NCBI GenBank assembly: GCA_947646015.1
Contig: CANSEY010000003.1
Location: forward strand, 1-64,000
Direction: 5' to 3'
Source: an uncultured Bacteroides sp.
Lineage (GTDB): Bacteria; Bacteroidota; Bacteroidia; Bacteroidales; Bacteroidaceae
DNA length: 64,000 nucleotides
Shown: piece after piece, positions 34,323-43,408 of the stretch
Position numbering within the stretch: position 1 is the stretch's first letter
Layout: each line of letters begins with the position of its first letter
Translations under genes and position numbers: made by a program
Notes under the pieces: model-generated
What the model was told of the DNA's origin: nothing
The model's input: the letters and a program-made list of their open reading frames with translations, nothing else
Database searches by the model: none

Positions 34323-35006
34323 TTACTGAGCGAGTTTATCCAGTTCCTTTGCCAATTCCGGTGATTTTTTAGCCAATTCTTCGCTAAGTGCTTTGACAGC
34401 TACTTTGTTTGCAGCTTCCAGGCTATAACCGATGGTTACCATTACCTCTACATTTTTGTTAGGCAACGTTCTATATACTTCAACCAAAGGAATAGTACGT
34501 CCCAGCGTTCCACTGATAATACTCTTACCGGCAGCTACTGCGCTCGACAGACTGGCAGCTTCCTCCTGCCCCATATCGTCATTGGCTACTTTCGATTCGA
34601 TCAACTGTGTAACCTTTGTCTGAACCTGTCCGGCGATATCAATCTTGGCCGTGTTGGTAGCCTGCATAGCTGCAGCCGACTGATTTCCACCAATCACTCT
34701 TGATGTGGCAATATACCAGTATGGATTGCCATTCATATCAATTTCCATCTGTTTTTCCCATGAATTCTCCAGTTGTTTGTCCAACGGTAACTTTCCTACC
34801 GGAGTCTTGAATCCTTCTTTCGTCAGTTCCTTCGCTTGTTTGCGTGCTTCTTTAATGGCTTTTTTCTGCAAATCTTTGTTGATTACTTTTTCATCTTTCT
34901 GAATAGCTTTATAAGCCTTACCTGTCGCTTTTTCTTGTGCAAGTGCATTTAAAGAAATCATCATTGCGAGTGTTGCGAAAACACTGATTAACAAACTCTT
35001 TTTCAT
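34323..35006 (-). CDS. Secreted LPP20-like protein
   Basis: A 227-residue exported protein. Signal peptide ends ALAQ (residue 24). A Lys-rich helix follows (30-65), then an LPP20-like core in which 'WYIATSRVIGGNQSAAAMQATNTAKIDIAGQV' matches the family helix-strand pattern, and a Lys/Glu/Leu-rich C-terminal helix. The role is unknown. It heads a three-gene unit with the DUF4384-like and transglutaminase-like proteins, so the three probably act together at the envelope. Confidence 0.6.
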   Translation of the reverse strand: MKKSLLISVFATLAMMISLNALAQEKATGKAYKAIQKDEKVINKDLQKKAIKEARKQAKELTKEGFKTPVGKLPLDKQLENSWEKQMEIDMNGNPYWYIATSRVIGGNQSAAAMQATNTAKIDIAGQVQTKVTQLIESKVANDDMGQEEAASLSSAVAAGKSIISGTLGRTIPLVEVYRTLPNKNVEVMVTIGYSLEAANKVAVKALSEELAKKSPELAKELDKLAQ

Positions 35007-35061
35007 ATCAATTCTGTTTTTAGTGGTTAATATTCGTTATGTATATTCGTTTTTCACTTTG

Positions 35062-35069
35062 CAAAAATA
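35062..35069 (-). promoter_or_regulatory. -7 element of the secreted-protein operon
   Basis: TATTTTTG on the minus strand, 55 bases before the LPP20-like gene. Confidence 0.45.
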
Positions 35070-35152
35070 TATAAAGTAATCCATTTCGTTTACTTTTTCT
35101 TTATTTTTTTGTAGTTCCCCACTGTTAAATAAGAATCTTCGTGCCTTATTAG

Positions 35153-35184
35153 TTGCTACCCTAACTCTATTTTTCATAACTTTG
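35153..35184 (+). promoter_or_regulatory. Promoter of the lrgAB-like pair
   Basis: TTG (35153-35155), 21-bp gap, TAACTTTG (35177-35184), 30 bases before the ATG at 35215. A reading from the TTG at 35182 would start inside the -7 box and is rejected. Confidence 0.55.
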
Positions 35185-35214
35185 CAACGTTTTCAAAAAT
35201 CAATAGGTAATAGT

Positions 35215-35553
35215 ATGATACGTCAGTGTGCCATTTTATTTGGCTGTTTGGCTTTGGGTGAATTGATTGTTTATCTCACGGGGATTAAGCTCCCGTCCAG
35301 CATCATCGGGATGTTGCTGCTCACCCTCTTTTTGAAATTAGGTTGGATCAAATTGCATTGGGTGCAGGGAATGTCCGACTTTCTAGTTGCTAATCTTGGT
35401 TTTTTCTTTATTCCTCCGGGAGTAGCCCTGATGTTATATTTCGACATCATTGCGGCACAGTTCTGGCCGATTGTGATAGCTACTCTAGTCAGTACCCTTC
35501 TTGTGCTTGTCATCACCGGATGGGTCCATCAATTAACACGTAAACTCAAATGA
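35215..35553 (+). CDS. CidA/LrgA family membrane protein
   Basis: A 112-residue holin-like protein with four transmembrane segments. 'LPSSIIGMLLLTLFLKLGW' and 'FFIPPGVALM' are family hallmarks. LrgA/CidA proteins affect murein hydrolase activity, and related pairs move glycolate or pyruvate. Which applies here is unknown. It overlaps the LrgB gene by 4 bases, so the pair is coupled. Confidence 0.9.
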   Translation: MIRQCAILFGCLALGELIVYLTGIKLPSSIIGMLLLTLFLKLGWIKLHWVQGMSDFLVANLGFFFIPPGVALMLYFDIIAAQFWPIVIATLVSTLLVLVITGWVHQLTRKLK

Positions 35554-36245
35554 ATTATTTAGAAAATGAATTCTTCCTGCTGGCAATCACTTTCGGGATT
35601 TACTTCTTTGCCAAGCTTTTACAAAAAAAGACAGGAATACTCCTACTCAATCCCATCTTGTTGACTATTGCAGTCATCATCATTTTCCTTAAACTGACAA
35701 ATATCTCCTTCGAAACTTACAATCAGGGCGGACACTTGATTGAATTCTGGCTAAAGCCCGCAGTCGTAGCTCTTGGAGTTCCTCTATACCTGCAACTCGA
35801 AACGATTAAGAAGCAGCTGCTTCCTATCATTCTGTCCCAATTGGCCGGCTGCATCGTAGGCGTTATTTCAGTCGTACTGATAGCCAAGCTTATGGGAGCC
35901 TCACAGGAAGTCATCCTGTCACTTGCTCCCAAATCAGTCACCACTCCGATTGCAATGGAGGTAACCAAGACATTGGGTGGAATCCCGTCTCTGACAGCAG
36001 CAGTAGTTGTTTGTGTGGGTTTACTGGGTGCAGTATTAGGTTTCAAAACGATGAAGATCATGCATGTAGGCAGCCCTATCGCGCAAGGACTTTCGATGGG
36101 TACGGCCGCTCATGCCGTCGGCACCTCAACAGCCATGGATATCAGCAGTAAATACGGTGCCTATGCAAGCCTCGGTTTAACCCTCAACGGTATTTTTACT
36201 GCATTGTTGACCCCAACTATTCTGCGATTATTAGGAATTCTCTAA
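35550..36245 (+). CDS. LrgB family membrane protein
   Basis: A 231-residue integral membrane protein with about seven hydrophobic segments. The motif 'LAPKSVTTPIAMEV' and the Gly-rich 'GTAAHAVGTSTAMD' are the LrgB signatures. It partners with the LrgA-like protein encoded just upstream. It may form an export channel for a small organic acid or regulate lysis, both inferred from other species. Length is normal. Confidence 0.92.
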   Translation: MNYLENEFFLLAITFGIYFFAKLLQKKTGILLLNPILLTIAVIIIFLKLTNISFETYNQGGHLIEFWLKPAVVALGVPLYLQLETIKKQLLPIILSQLAGCIVGVISVVLIAKLMGASQEVILSLAPKSVTTPIAMEVTKTLGGIPSLTAAVVVCVGLLGAVLGFKTMKIMHVGSPIAQGLSMGTAAHAVGTSTAMDISSKYGAYASLGLTLNGIFTALLTPTILRLLGIL

Positions 36246-36256
36246 CAAAATGGCTT

Positions 36257-36264
36257 TATCTTTG
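36257..36264 (+). promoter_or_regulatory. -7 element of the DUF2156 gene
   Basis: TATCTTTG, 36 bases before the ATG. No clear -33 box. Confidence 0.4.
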
Positions 36265-36299
36265 TTATATATAAACAGTTAAAAGGAAATAACAACTTT

Positions 36300-37217
36300 A
36301 TGATCGCATTCAGAGATATAACGATCCAAGACAAGGATACCATCACAGCCTACACGATGAATAGTTGCCGTCGCAACTGCGACCTCTCTTTTTCCAACTT
36401 ATGCAGTTGGCGGTTCTTGTATCACACCAAGTTTGCCATTATCAATAACTTTCTGGTTTTCAAATTCTGGGCCGGCGATGAATTGGCCTATATGATGCCG
36501 GTTGGTGAAGGCAATCTTGAAGAAGTTCTGAACGAACTGATTGAAGATGCCCGACAGGAGGGTGAACCTTTCTGCATGTTGGGAGTCTGCTCATGTATGC
36601 GCGAAGATCTCGAGGCCATTATGCCCGGTCAGTTTGGCTTTACGGTTGACCGTGATTATGCCGATTATATTTATTTACGTAGTGATCTCGCAACACTGAA
36701 AGGAAAAAAATTCCAGTCCAAACGGAATCACATTAACAAATTCCGCAATACATATCCTGACTATAAGTATTCTCCGATCACCAAAGACCGAATACAGGAA
36801 TGCCTGGAGTTAGAGGCCAAATGGTGCAAAGCCAATGACTGCGACCAACAGGAAGGGACCGGAAACGAGCGACGTGCCCTGATCTACGCTCTCAATCATT
36901 TCGAAGAGTTAGGACTGACGGGAGGTATCCTGCACGTCAATGGACAGATTGTAGCCTTCACTTTCGGCATGCCGATCAATAAAGAAACTTTCGGTGTACA
37001 TGTAGAAAAAGCAGATACCAGCATCGATGGCGCTTATGCCATGATCAATTACGAATTTGCCAATCACATCCCCGAACAATATATTTACATCAACAGAGAA
37101 GAAGATTTAGGAATAGAAGGGTTACGCAAAGCCAAGCTTTCGTACCACCCGGAAACTATTTTGGAGAAATATATGGCTTGCCTGAAAGAGCAGCCTGTAG
37201 AAATGATAAAATGGTAG
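36300..37217 (+). CDS. DUF2156 (GNAT-like aminoacyl/peptidyl transferase fold) protein
   Basis: A 305-residue cytoplasmic protein with two GNAT-like halves, the architecture of DUF2156 and of the transferase part of lysyl-phosphatidylglycerol synthase and FemX. 'KKFQSKRNHINKFRNTYP' in the middle and 'GAYAMINYEFANHIPE' near the end are the recognisable blocks. It has no membrane segments, so a lipid-modifying role like MprF is uncertain. It is 9 bases from the GNAT gene and likely co-transcribed. Confidence 0.8.
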   Translation: MIAFRDITIQDKDTITAYTMNSCRRNCDLSFSNLCSWRFLYHTKFAIINNFLVFKFWAGDELAYMMPVGEGNLEEVLNELIEDARQEGEPFCMLGVCSCMREDLEAIMPGQFGFTVDRDYADYIYLRSDLATLKGKKFQSKRNHINKFRNTYPDYKYSPITKDRIQECLELEAKWCKANDCDQQEGTGNERRALIYALNHFEELGLTGGILHVNGQIVAFTFGMPINKETFGVHVEKADTSIDGAYAMINYEFANHIPEQYIYINREEDLGIEGLRKAKLSYHPETILEKYMACLKEQPVEMIKW

Positions 37218-37226
37218 CATAATCCA

Positions 37227-38246
37227 ATGATAAAGGAGCAGGTAAAATCATTATGGAAACTTTGTTTCGATGATAGCGAGGCATTCATCGAACTTTACTT
37301 CCGGCTTCGTTACAATAACGAAGTCAACTTAGCCATTCAAAGTGGCGAAGAAGTGATTGCTGCGCTCCAAATGCTCCCTTATCCAATGACATTCTGCAAT
37401 AAAATAGTACCTACTTCGTATATCTCCGGTGCGTGTACGCATCCCGATTACCGTGCGAAAGGAGTGATGCGGGAGTTATTATCACAGAGTTTTGCCCGCA
37501 TGCTCCGTAACGGTGTTCTGTTTAGTACATTGATTCCTGCCGAACCCTGGCTATTCGGTTATTACGCCAAAACAGGCTATACTCCCGTTTTCCGTATCTC
37601 CCACAAAGTCTTCTCACTTTCAGAGTTGACCATTGATCCGGAACCGGATACCATGATTGAAGAAACGACGGAATATCAAGAAGATTATTATCAATATCTG
37701 ACCGGCAAGCTATCCGAACGTGCCTGTTGTTTACAACATACGCCTACAGATTTTAAAGTAGTCCTTGCCGATCTTGCCTTGACACAAAATACCGTTCTCA
37801 TTGCCCGGAAGGATAATCGAGTAACGGGTATAGCTGTTGTCTATAAACACGATGATAGCTCGTATATCAACGAGTTGTTTGCTGACAATGAGGCTGTCCG
37901 GGCACAATTACTCTACCGGGCCGGACTAAGAAACGGCACTGAACGGATTATTCTTCAACTTCCCCCTGTAGAATCCCTGCCAAGTGTCCCATTAGGAATG
38001 GCACGCATCATTGATGCCCGGGCAGTTCTTCAACTCTATGCAGCAGGTTGTCCCGAAGTGGAAATGAATATCGAACTGACTGACGAACAGCTTTCGGTCA
38101 ATAACGGTTATTACTATCTCTGCAAAGGAAAATGTATGACCAGTGAAGTCCGCTTACCCGGAGTACATACCCGAATGACCATTGCCGAATTATCGGAAAA
38201 GATACTGGATGAAATGCAGCCGTATATGAGCTTGATGATGAATTAG
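37227..38246 (+). CDS. GNAT N-acetyltransferase, Eis-like
   Basis: A 339-residue acetyltransferase. The acetyl-CoA loop is in ISGACTHPDYRAKGVMRELL (about 70-90), giving the R/Q-x-x-G-x-A-like motif as RAKGVM. A second GNAT-like half and a C-terminal sterol-carrier-like region give the Eis-type three-part layout. Substrate unknown. Second gene of a pair with the DUF2156 protein. Confidence 0.82.
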   Translation: MIKEQVKSLWKLCFDDSEAFIELYFRLRYNNEVNLAIQSGEEVIAALQMLPYPMTFCNKIVPTSYISGACTHPDYRAKGVMRELLSQSFARMLRNGVLFSTLIPAEPWLFGYYAKTGYTPVFRISHKVFSLSELTIDPEPDTMIEETTEYQEDYYQYLTGKLSERACCLQHTPTDFKVVLADLALTQNTVLIARKDNRVTGIAVVYKHDDSSYINELFADNEAVRAQLLYRAGLRNGTERIILQLPPVESLPSVPLGMARIIDARAVLQLYAAGCPEVEMNIELTDEQLSVNNGYYYLCKGKCMTSEVRLPGVHTRMTIAELSEKILDEMQPYMSLMMN

Positions 38247-38339
38247 AGTTTTCCGTTTTTTTCATTATAGATTACGCAAAACACTGACACACAAATATAT
38301 ACTTTTTCGGAAGAACAATTGTCTTAATCCGGTAAGTTG

Positions 38340-40253
38340 TTATAAATCAAATGCAAAATATTGTCTTCCATTTTTATAAATAAAGACCTGCTCTTCGCGT
38401 CCCTTTGTGCGATTCCTCAACCATAGCAGAGCATTTTGTGGCACCAGAAAATCAATTTCCCTTTCTGTAGCCACCTTGCTGCCTAACGACTTCCATCCAT
38501 TTATTCCGTCCTGATAGAATAACTCATAATTATCCCCGGGCCAAATGTAATTATCATCGTTACGCGGAGAAAAAACAATTCTTTCGATCAGCGTACTTTC
38601 CCCCAAATCATAGGCCAGATAACAAGATGTATCACGTGCCTGAAAATAAGTCAGTATATTACCATCTGTAACATACTCTAATTTTGCAATCGGTTCTATA
38701 CTGTTTATCCTCCCCAACCGGACCTTCTCCTTACAGAATGAATCCTTAAACAGTGCCAGTTCCGCCAACTCCATTCTTTTCCCTATCGGAGCAACATAAC
38801 GAACATATCTATACTTCTTTCTTAGAAGCGGAGTCAACACATAATAATTAGTGGTAAGCGTATCCTCAAATTGCCATAACAGATCCGCCTGCATAAATGA
38901 CAAATCATCAGCTGCTTCAACCTTTGCCCCTATGATAGCTCGATAAGCCCATTCCGCAATTGTCTTTTGCTGAGGCATTTTCCGCCTTAATATAGCTTCC
39001 TCCATCAAATCGATATTGGGTTTCAGCAAAACAAACCCACCCCCCGTTTTAGATATAAACGGATATCCTGCCGGATACAGTTTTCCCCCATCTCCCTGAT
39101 AAAGAGTCTGATAAATCACATCGGGTTCTATATCCCGGAAAGTAACCTTACCAGCATTACCAAGTGCCATATCTATAGGAATCCATCCGCCGGGACTAAA
39201 TATCCCTAAGTAGATATATTGCTCTCCAGACATTTGTATCGGTATTGTCGTATCATTACTTCCAAAATATTCAGATGTCACATCTTTCACAAATCGATTC
39301 TTAAGCACAGGAGATAATTGCCTGTTTCCCGAAGTTCCGGAGTTTTTATCCGCCTGCATACCGAAACAATAGCGATACACCTTCCCCTTTTTCCTTCCGT
39401 CATGCCGTAAGGTATCACGTGACGCTTCAAACTCATTAAATCCGAATTGAAGAAAAGTTCCCGTTGTGTCACGCAACATCGTCCAACAATGATAATGTTG
39501 ATAATCGGGTGAATAAACAAAATAGTCGGTCGCAACAGGAATTCCACAAGCACGCATAGCATATATTGTCAGGTCGCATGCTTCACGACAATAACCAATC
39601 CGGTTATGATAAAGAAAAACAGCATTCAAGTGAGGTACCCGAAAATCAGTATTGTAGATGTAATACAGCTTTCTCAGTTTCCCGTCAATGATCTTAGAAG
39701 CTTCAATAACATCACTCCCCTTATAAAGAGAATCGAGTAGAGTTCCATAATCTTCATAATACAATTTACGCCAATCCGATAAAGGTTCATCGGCTATTCT
39801 GTAAGGTAATATCAGTTCGCAAAAATCATCGAACGGCAAATTTCTATTCCAAGGATATTTCCTCCAAACTTCAAAAGCCAGGTCTATATTATCTATCAAA
39901 TATTCCGCTGTTATCACTTGGGCGTCATATATCTTGGAGAGAGAGTCAAAGGAAATTCTGTTCCATTTATTCTTCTCCCTTTTAGATATAGAACGCCCTT
40001 CACAAACCCCAACTAATAAATGGTGAATAGAATCAAGTTCATTTCCTTCATAAGAATACCATCCCGGCATATTACGAATTAAAAAACGAGCTGCCTCCAA
40101 TTTTTCCGGATCAGTTCTATAATGTTCTAATACCTTTTCAAGCTCCACGCGATTATCGCCGGCAAAATCCAAAGCATATTCCAGCTGCTTCTCTTTCTCC
40201 GATCGACAAGCTGCTAAGATTAAGGCTAACAGGATAAACAATACATATTTCAT
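38340..40253 (-). CDS. Transglutaminase-discoidin lipoprotein of the NVEALA locus
   Basis: A 637-residue lipoprotein (LILAAC, Cys16). The N-terminal helical part is followed by a transglutaminase core with Cys222 in GYCREA and His255 in YHCWTM. The C-terminal 150 residues ('VTDGNILTYF', 'DLGESTLIERIVFSPRND') look like a galactose-binding/discoidin fold. Probably a surface cysteine protease or amidase. It ends the island operon. The in-frame ATG at 40298 overlaps the propeller stop (ATGA), so translation could begin there. I prefer 40253 for its signal peptide. Confidence 0.8.
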   Translation of the reverse strand: MKYVLFILLALILAACRSEKEKQLEYALDFAGDNRVELEKVLEHYRTDPEKLEAARFLIRNMPGWYSYEGNELDSIHHLLVGVCEGRSISKREKNKWNRISFDSLSKIYDAQVITAEYLIDNIDLAFEVWRKYPWNRNLPFDDFCELILPYRIADEPLSDWRKLYYEDYGTLLDSLYKGSDVIEASKIIDGKLRKLYYIYNTDFRVPHLNAVFLYHNRIGYCREACDLTIYAMRACGIPVATDYFVYSPDYQHYHCWTMLRDTTGTFLQFGFNEFEASRDTLRHDGRKKGKVYRYCFGMQADKNSGTSGNRQLSPVLKNRFVKDVTSEYFGSNDTTIPIQMSGEQYIYLGIFSPGGWIPIDMALGNAGKVTFRDIEPDVIYQTLYQGDGGKLYPAGYPFISKTGGGFVLLKPNIDLMEEAILRRKMPQQKTIAEWAYRAIIGAKVEAADDLSFMQADLLWQFEDTLTTNYYVLTPLLRKKYRYVRYVAPIGKRMELAELALFKDSFCKEKVRLGRINSIEPIAKLEYVTDGNILTYFQARDTSCYLAYDLGESTLIERIVFSPRNDDNYIWPGDNYELFYQDGINGWKSLGSKVATEREIDFLVPQNALLWLRNRTKGREEQVFIYKNGRQYFAFDL

Positions 40254-40294
40254 AGTTAAAACGGTTTTATTCTTCCCCATAACAAACCCAGTAG

Positions 40295-41395
40295 TCATTT
40301 TAACCTCAAAAGGCTAAGTATCGCAGTTTGCTCATTTATCTCCTGTTGCTGATAAGCGGACGGAAATGCATCATCCGGGAATTCATCTGTATAAACTGTC
40401 ACAAATGTATTAGGGATATTAGATGAAACCGGACGTCCCATTTCCGAATATCCAGGAATATCCATCTTGGTCAAATTTCCTTGCTCTATCCGCCCATCCT
40501 TCTTAAAATAGACAGACCACATTCCCTTATTTGCTGAATTAAAAGACCAAAGAGAGAAAACAAGATTCTTTCCATCCACTGTAAAAAGACTGTATGTGCA
40601 CTCCTCTTTCGTTTCGTACAATTCCCGGTCCGAGCAGTGAAAATCCGCCAACATAGGCAAATTGGACTTCTGCCTCATGGTTCTTACCACCGTATCATTC
40701 ACAGCATCATATTGATAATAGCTTCCATCTACCGGATTATAGATTTTTATAGTTCCATCCTCTTGAGCACACAGCGTATTCCAATAGGAGTTCTTGCAAG
40801 GAGTCCCTTTTTCATATTCTAATAAGTTCTTCACTCTTCTCCCTTTCTGATCCAGAATCCAAAGCCCTTTACAGTTTTCAGACTGAGAAGGACGATGGCA
40901 GAGAAAACGGCCATCCGGCAACTCAACAACATCATTGAAAACAAGAGAATAAGGGAAGCTCAACGAATGAAGAAATTTTCCATCAAAGCTGTAAGAATAA
41001 ATCGTTCGTTTACCCATATCACAGACATAAACACAATCCTTTCCCACGAAAAAAGAATCCATCTCTCTATACTCTCCCGGTCCCTCACCCCGCTGGCCAA
41101 TCGCATTCAAAAAAGTACCATTCTTGCTAAATCGGAATGCCATTTCTTGCTTTCTATCCGAAATGTAATAACAAGAATCTTTTGAAATTACATTATCGAC
41201 CATACCCCAAAAATAAGGAGAAGGTAATTGCAGCCTGACAGACTCAATGGTGTCCACCAATACAGACATCGGCAGATATGGATTAGAAATAGACAGATCA
41301 ACGGTCATTTCAAATCCCTTATCAACCTGTTTCCGACAAGATGAAACACAATATATAAACAATATTCCCACCACAATTAAACTGAAATTTTTCAT
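40295..41395 (-). CDS. 6-bladed beta-propeller lipoprotein A
   Basis: A 366-residue predicted lipoprotein (VSSC, Cys20). The body has propeller blades marked by repeated 'R-F-S-K-N-G', 'YSYSFDGKFLHSL' and 'WILDQKGRRV' strands. It resembles the Bacteroidales 6-bladed (NHL/TolB-like) lipoproteins that often neighbour NVEALA peptides. Ligand unknown. The reading frame continues upstream of the ATG into an NVEALA-like leader without a start codon (41396-41467), so the gene seems to have arisen by, or survived, a deletion. It is followed by the transglutaminase gene. Confidence 0.8.
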   Translation of the reverse strand: MKNFSLIVVGILFIYCVSSCRKQVDKGFEMTVDLSISNPYLPMSVLVDTIESVRLQLPSPYFWGMVDNVISKDSCYYISDRKQEMAFRFSKNGTFLNAIGQRGEGPGEYREMDSFFVGKDCVYVCDMGKRTIYSYSFDGKFLHSLSFPYSLVFNDVVELPDGRFLCHRPSQSENCKGLWILDQKGRRVKNLLEYEKGTPCKNSYWNTLCAQEDGTIKIYNPVDGSYYQYDAVNDTVVRTMRQKSNLPMLADFHCSDRELYETKEECTYSLFTVDGKNLVFSLWSFNSANKGMWSVYFKKDGRIEQGNLTKMDIPGYSEMGRPVSSNIPNTFVTVYTDEFPDDAFPSAYQQQEINEQTAILSLLRLK

Positions 41396-41467
41396 AATAT
41401 AAAAATTATAACCAGTAAATACCGCCATAACCAAACAAACAATTCTCTTTTTCCTCCTATTCTTTTT
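41396..41467 (-). pseudogene. Start-less NVEALA-type leader remnant
   Basis: In frame with the propeller ATG, the 24 codons upstream read ...KKRIVCLVMAVFTGYNFYI after a TAA stop. This closely resembles the leader of the intact NVEALA2 gene (IMIAFALVMIAAFTGYNV). There is no ATG near its beginning and no NVEALA motif or mature part. It appears to be the leader of a lost peptide gene, joined to the propeller gene by deletion. Confidence 0.55.
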
Positions 41468-41596
41468 TTAACCGATAGCGATATAACGAATCTTTCACCA
41501 CACATAAAACGACAAAAGAAGTACTTTTTTCACTATCTGTGAAAACAAATGGAAATATATCGGCAGGAAGACTAAATCCATATATGGTGTGAATCA

Positions 41597-42673
41597 TTAA
41601 TCTAGCGCATAACATATTATTTTCCATCCACTTGAACTATTTTTCACAGCAGCAAACAAACTCTGTTGGGTACTATCCACTGCAATATAATAAGCATCAG
41701 TATCTAACGAATATTTTTTAATCGGATTACCATCCCAGTCAAAAACCAATACGGTATCTGATTTTCGGTTATTTTCGTACATTTTTTTATCAGAATACAA
41801 AGCATAAACATACTTAGAGGTAGCGCTAAGATCTATATAACCCGTCTGAGTATTTTCTGTTAGATCGACATAATAAATACCTTCTTCATTAACGGGTTTA
41901 TTGATTGGATCTCCCAACCTCAACGATTTTATCAACTCAATTTTATTGTTTACTATTTCAAAAAAGTCTATGTTGGACGAGAAGTTAATTGAACCGGCAA
42001 ATGTATGTTTCTCAGGGTTCATTACTAAATTTCCTTGATTAGAAAGATATCTGGTATATGTTTGAAAAGCGCTATCCGCAGCATTATACACATCCACACC
42101 GTAATCCAGCACACTGTCATTTTTGTTAAATAACAGATATTGGTAACGGGATTTATATGTCCCAGCACACAAAAAAGTCGTATCATCTATCGCTATGAGT
42201 TTCGAAATCTGTGCCTCCGGAATTTTATATTGCGCCAGACGTACCGGTGAACCATCCTTCTTGCGACTGTTGCGTAAAGAGTCAAGGCTGTATTTCATCA
42301 CAATGCGTGTTTGGTCATCAAAAACAGTGAAACCGCTTTCCGTTAAGTAGCCATAACAGGGTGAAGGCAGTTCAGCCGGCCCCTGTCCGATAGTCCCAAA
42401 ACGAGCGATATATTCACCTGATTTTTTGTCAAACAGCGTATAGCAACATCCCGAGTGATAGTCATTAACTATGAGATTCTTTCCGTCACAACTTAATCCC
42501 TCTATTATTGCTATAGAATCTTCATTAACATAAAAGTCCTTCTTTGGAGACAGAGATTGGGATTCAGAAAACAATTCCAGGACTGTATGGGATTTCTCTT
42601 TTTCGCATCCCCCCAAGATACACATAGATAACAAGAGGAGTAGGGTGAAGCTTAAATACGGTCGTTTGATCAT
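41597..42673 (-). CDS. 6-bladed beta-propeller lipoprotein B
   Basis: A 358-residue lipoprotein (ILGGC, Cys23). Blade-like repeats include 'YTLFDKKSGEYIARFG', 'FTVFDDQTRIVMKYSLD' and 'VLVFDWDGNPIKKYSLD'. It is of the TolB/BF2992-like 6-bladed group of Bacteroidales outer-surface proteins, function unknown. It shares only the fold with propellers A and C, so these are divergent rather than recent copies. A hairpin before it (42701-42720) and a 160-base gap after it suggest partial transcriptional separation. Confidence 0.8.
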   Translation of the reverse strand: MIKRPYLSFTLLLLLSMCILGGCEKEKSHTVLELFSESQSLSPKKDFYVNEDSIAIIEGLSCDGKNLIVNDYHSGCCYTLFDKKSGEYIARFGTIGQGPAELPSPCYGYLTESGFTVFDDQTRIVMKYSLDSLRNSRKKDGSPVRLAQYKIPEAQISKLIAIDDTTFLCAGTYKSRYQYLLFNKNDSVLDYGVDVYNAADSAFQTYTRYLSNQGNLVMNPEKHTFAGSINFSSNIDFFEIVNNKIELIKSLRLGDPINKPVNEEGIYYVDLTENTQTGYIDLSATSKYVYALYSDKKMYENNRKSDTVLVFDWDGNPIKKYSLDTDAYYIAVDSTQQSLFAAVKNSSSGWKIICYALD

Positions 42674-42700
42674 GGTTCAACACTGTTAAATATTTTCTAT

Positions 42701-42720
42701 AAAAGGCTGTTGCAAAAGCC
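42701..42720 (-). terminator. Small hairpin upstream of propeller B
   Basis: Minus strand GGCTTTTGCAACAGCC followed by TTTTAT; four-bp stem with extra pairing possible. On the plus strand it is followed by ten T. It may end the transcript of the decayed propeller fragment. The word GCTTTTGCAACAGCC also occurs near insertion-sequence ends in other genomes, as I recall. Confidence 0.35.
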
Positions 42721-42872
42721 GGATAGTTTTTTTTTTGTTTATTTAGCTAGAAATCATTATCTTACCATTGCAAAAAGATAAATCCTATAACAAGCGCCAA
42801 GATAGTATTTAAAGATTTAATCTCCAATCAAAATGTCCTTTTTTCTTTTCATAATTATTATTTCTAAGATAT

Positions 42873-43333
42873 TTATTTTTTTACAGGATAATAAAATATC
42901 AATGGATTAGAATTCTCTATCAAATTCTTCAGTTCTAAAATCCTATCCAAACTCTCATTCACTTGTCCCGATCGCACTAACGACAAAAACAAAGATATAG
43001 TGTACATATCAAGACAGCCATACACTCCCTTATCGTCATAAGTTATCAAATTAGGAATGATATGTACATCGTCCCCCTTCGCCCTGTACACCCAATCATC
43101 AACACACCCATTGAATATAGAACAAGAGTCCCGAGACGCACTCAATAAACCATAATAAATTTGGTAACCTTTCTGATACTTAAAAAGATAATCATTCAAA
43201 CAACTTTAAAAAGAGAATCAACTTCTCCATCTTTTAATTGATAATCATTATTATCCCCTTCAGGAGGAGGAAAGTCTAAGTCGCATTGCCCAAACGTTTC
43301 CTTTCGATAGCACTTTAAAAGCCCAAAAAACTT
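42873..43333 (-). pseudogene. Decayed 6-bladed propeller C-terminus
   Basis: 42873-43199 is open for 108 codons and ends 'ENSNPLIFYYPVKK', like the last strand of propeller C (DDTANPVLQILHLK). It lacks an ATG and a signal. Just upstream, in another frame (43200-43333), the sequence reads 'ETFGQCDLDFPPPEGDNNDY...DSLFKVV' then TGA. Joining them needs one extra base near 43200. Further upstream an in-frame TGA at 43334-43336 interrupts. I read this as the frameshifted, 5'-truncated rest of a fourth propeller gene. Confidence 0.6.
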
Positions 43334-43408
43334 TCATTTTCCAATTGGCACTTTCCAGTATTGAAAAAGAGAGTAATTCCCCCATCCCCCAAAAGATTGC
43401 AACCGGAA

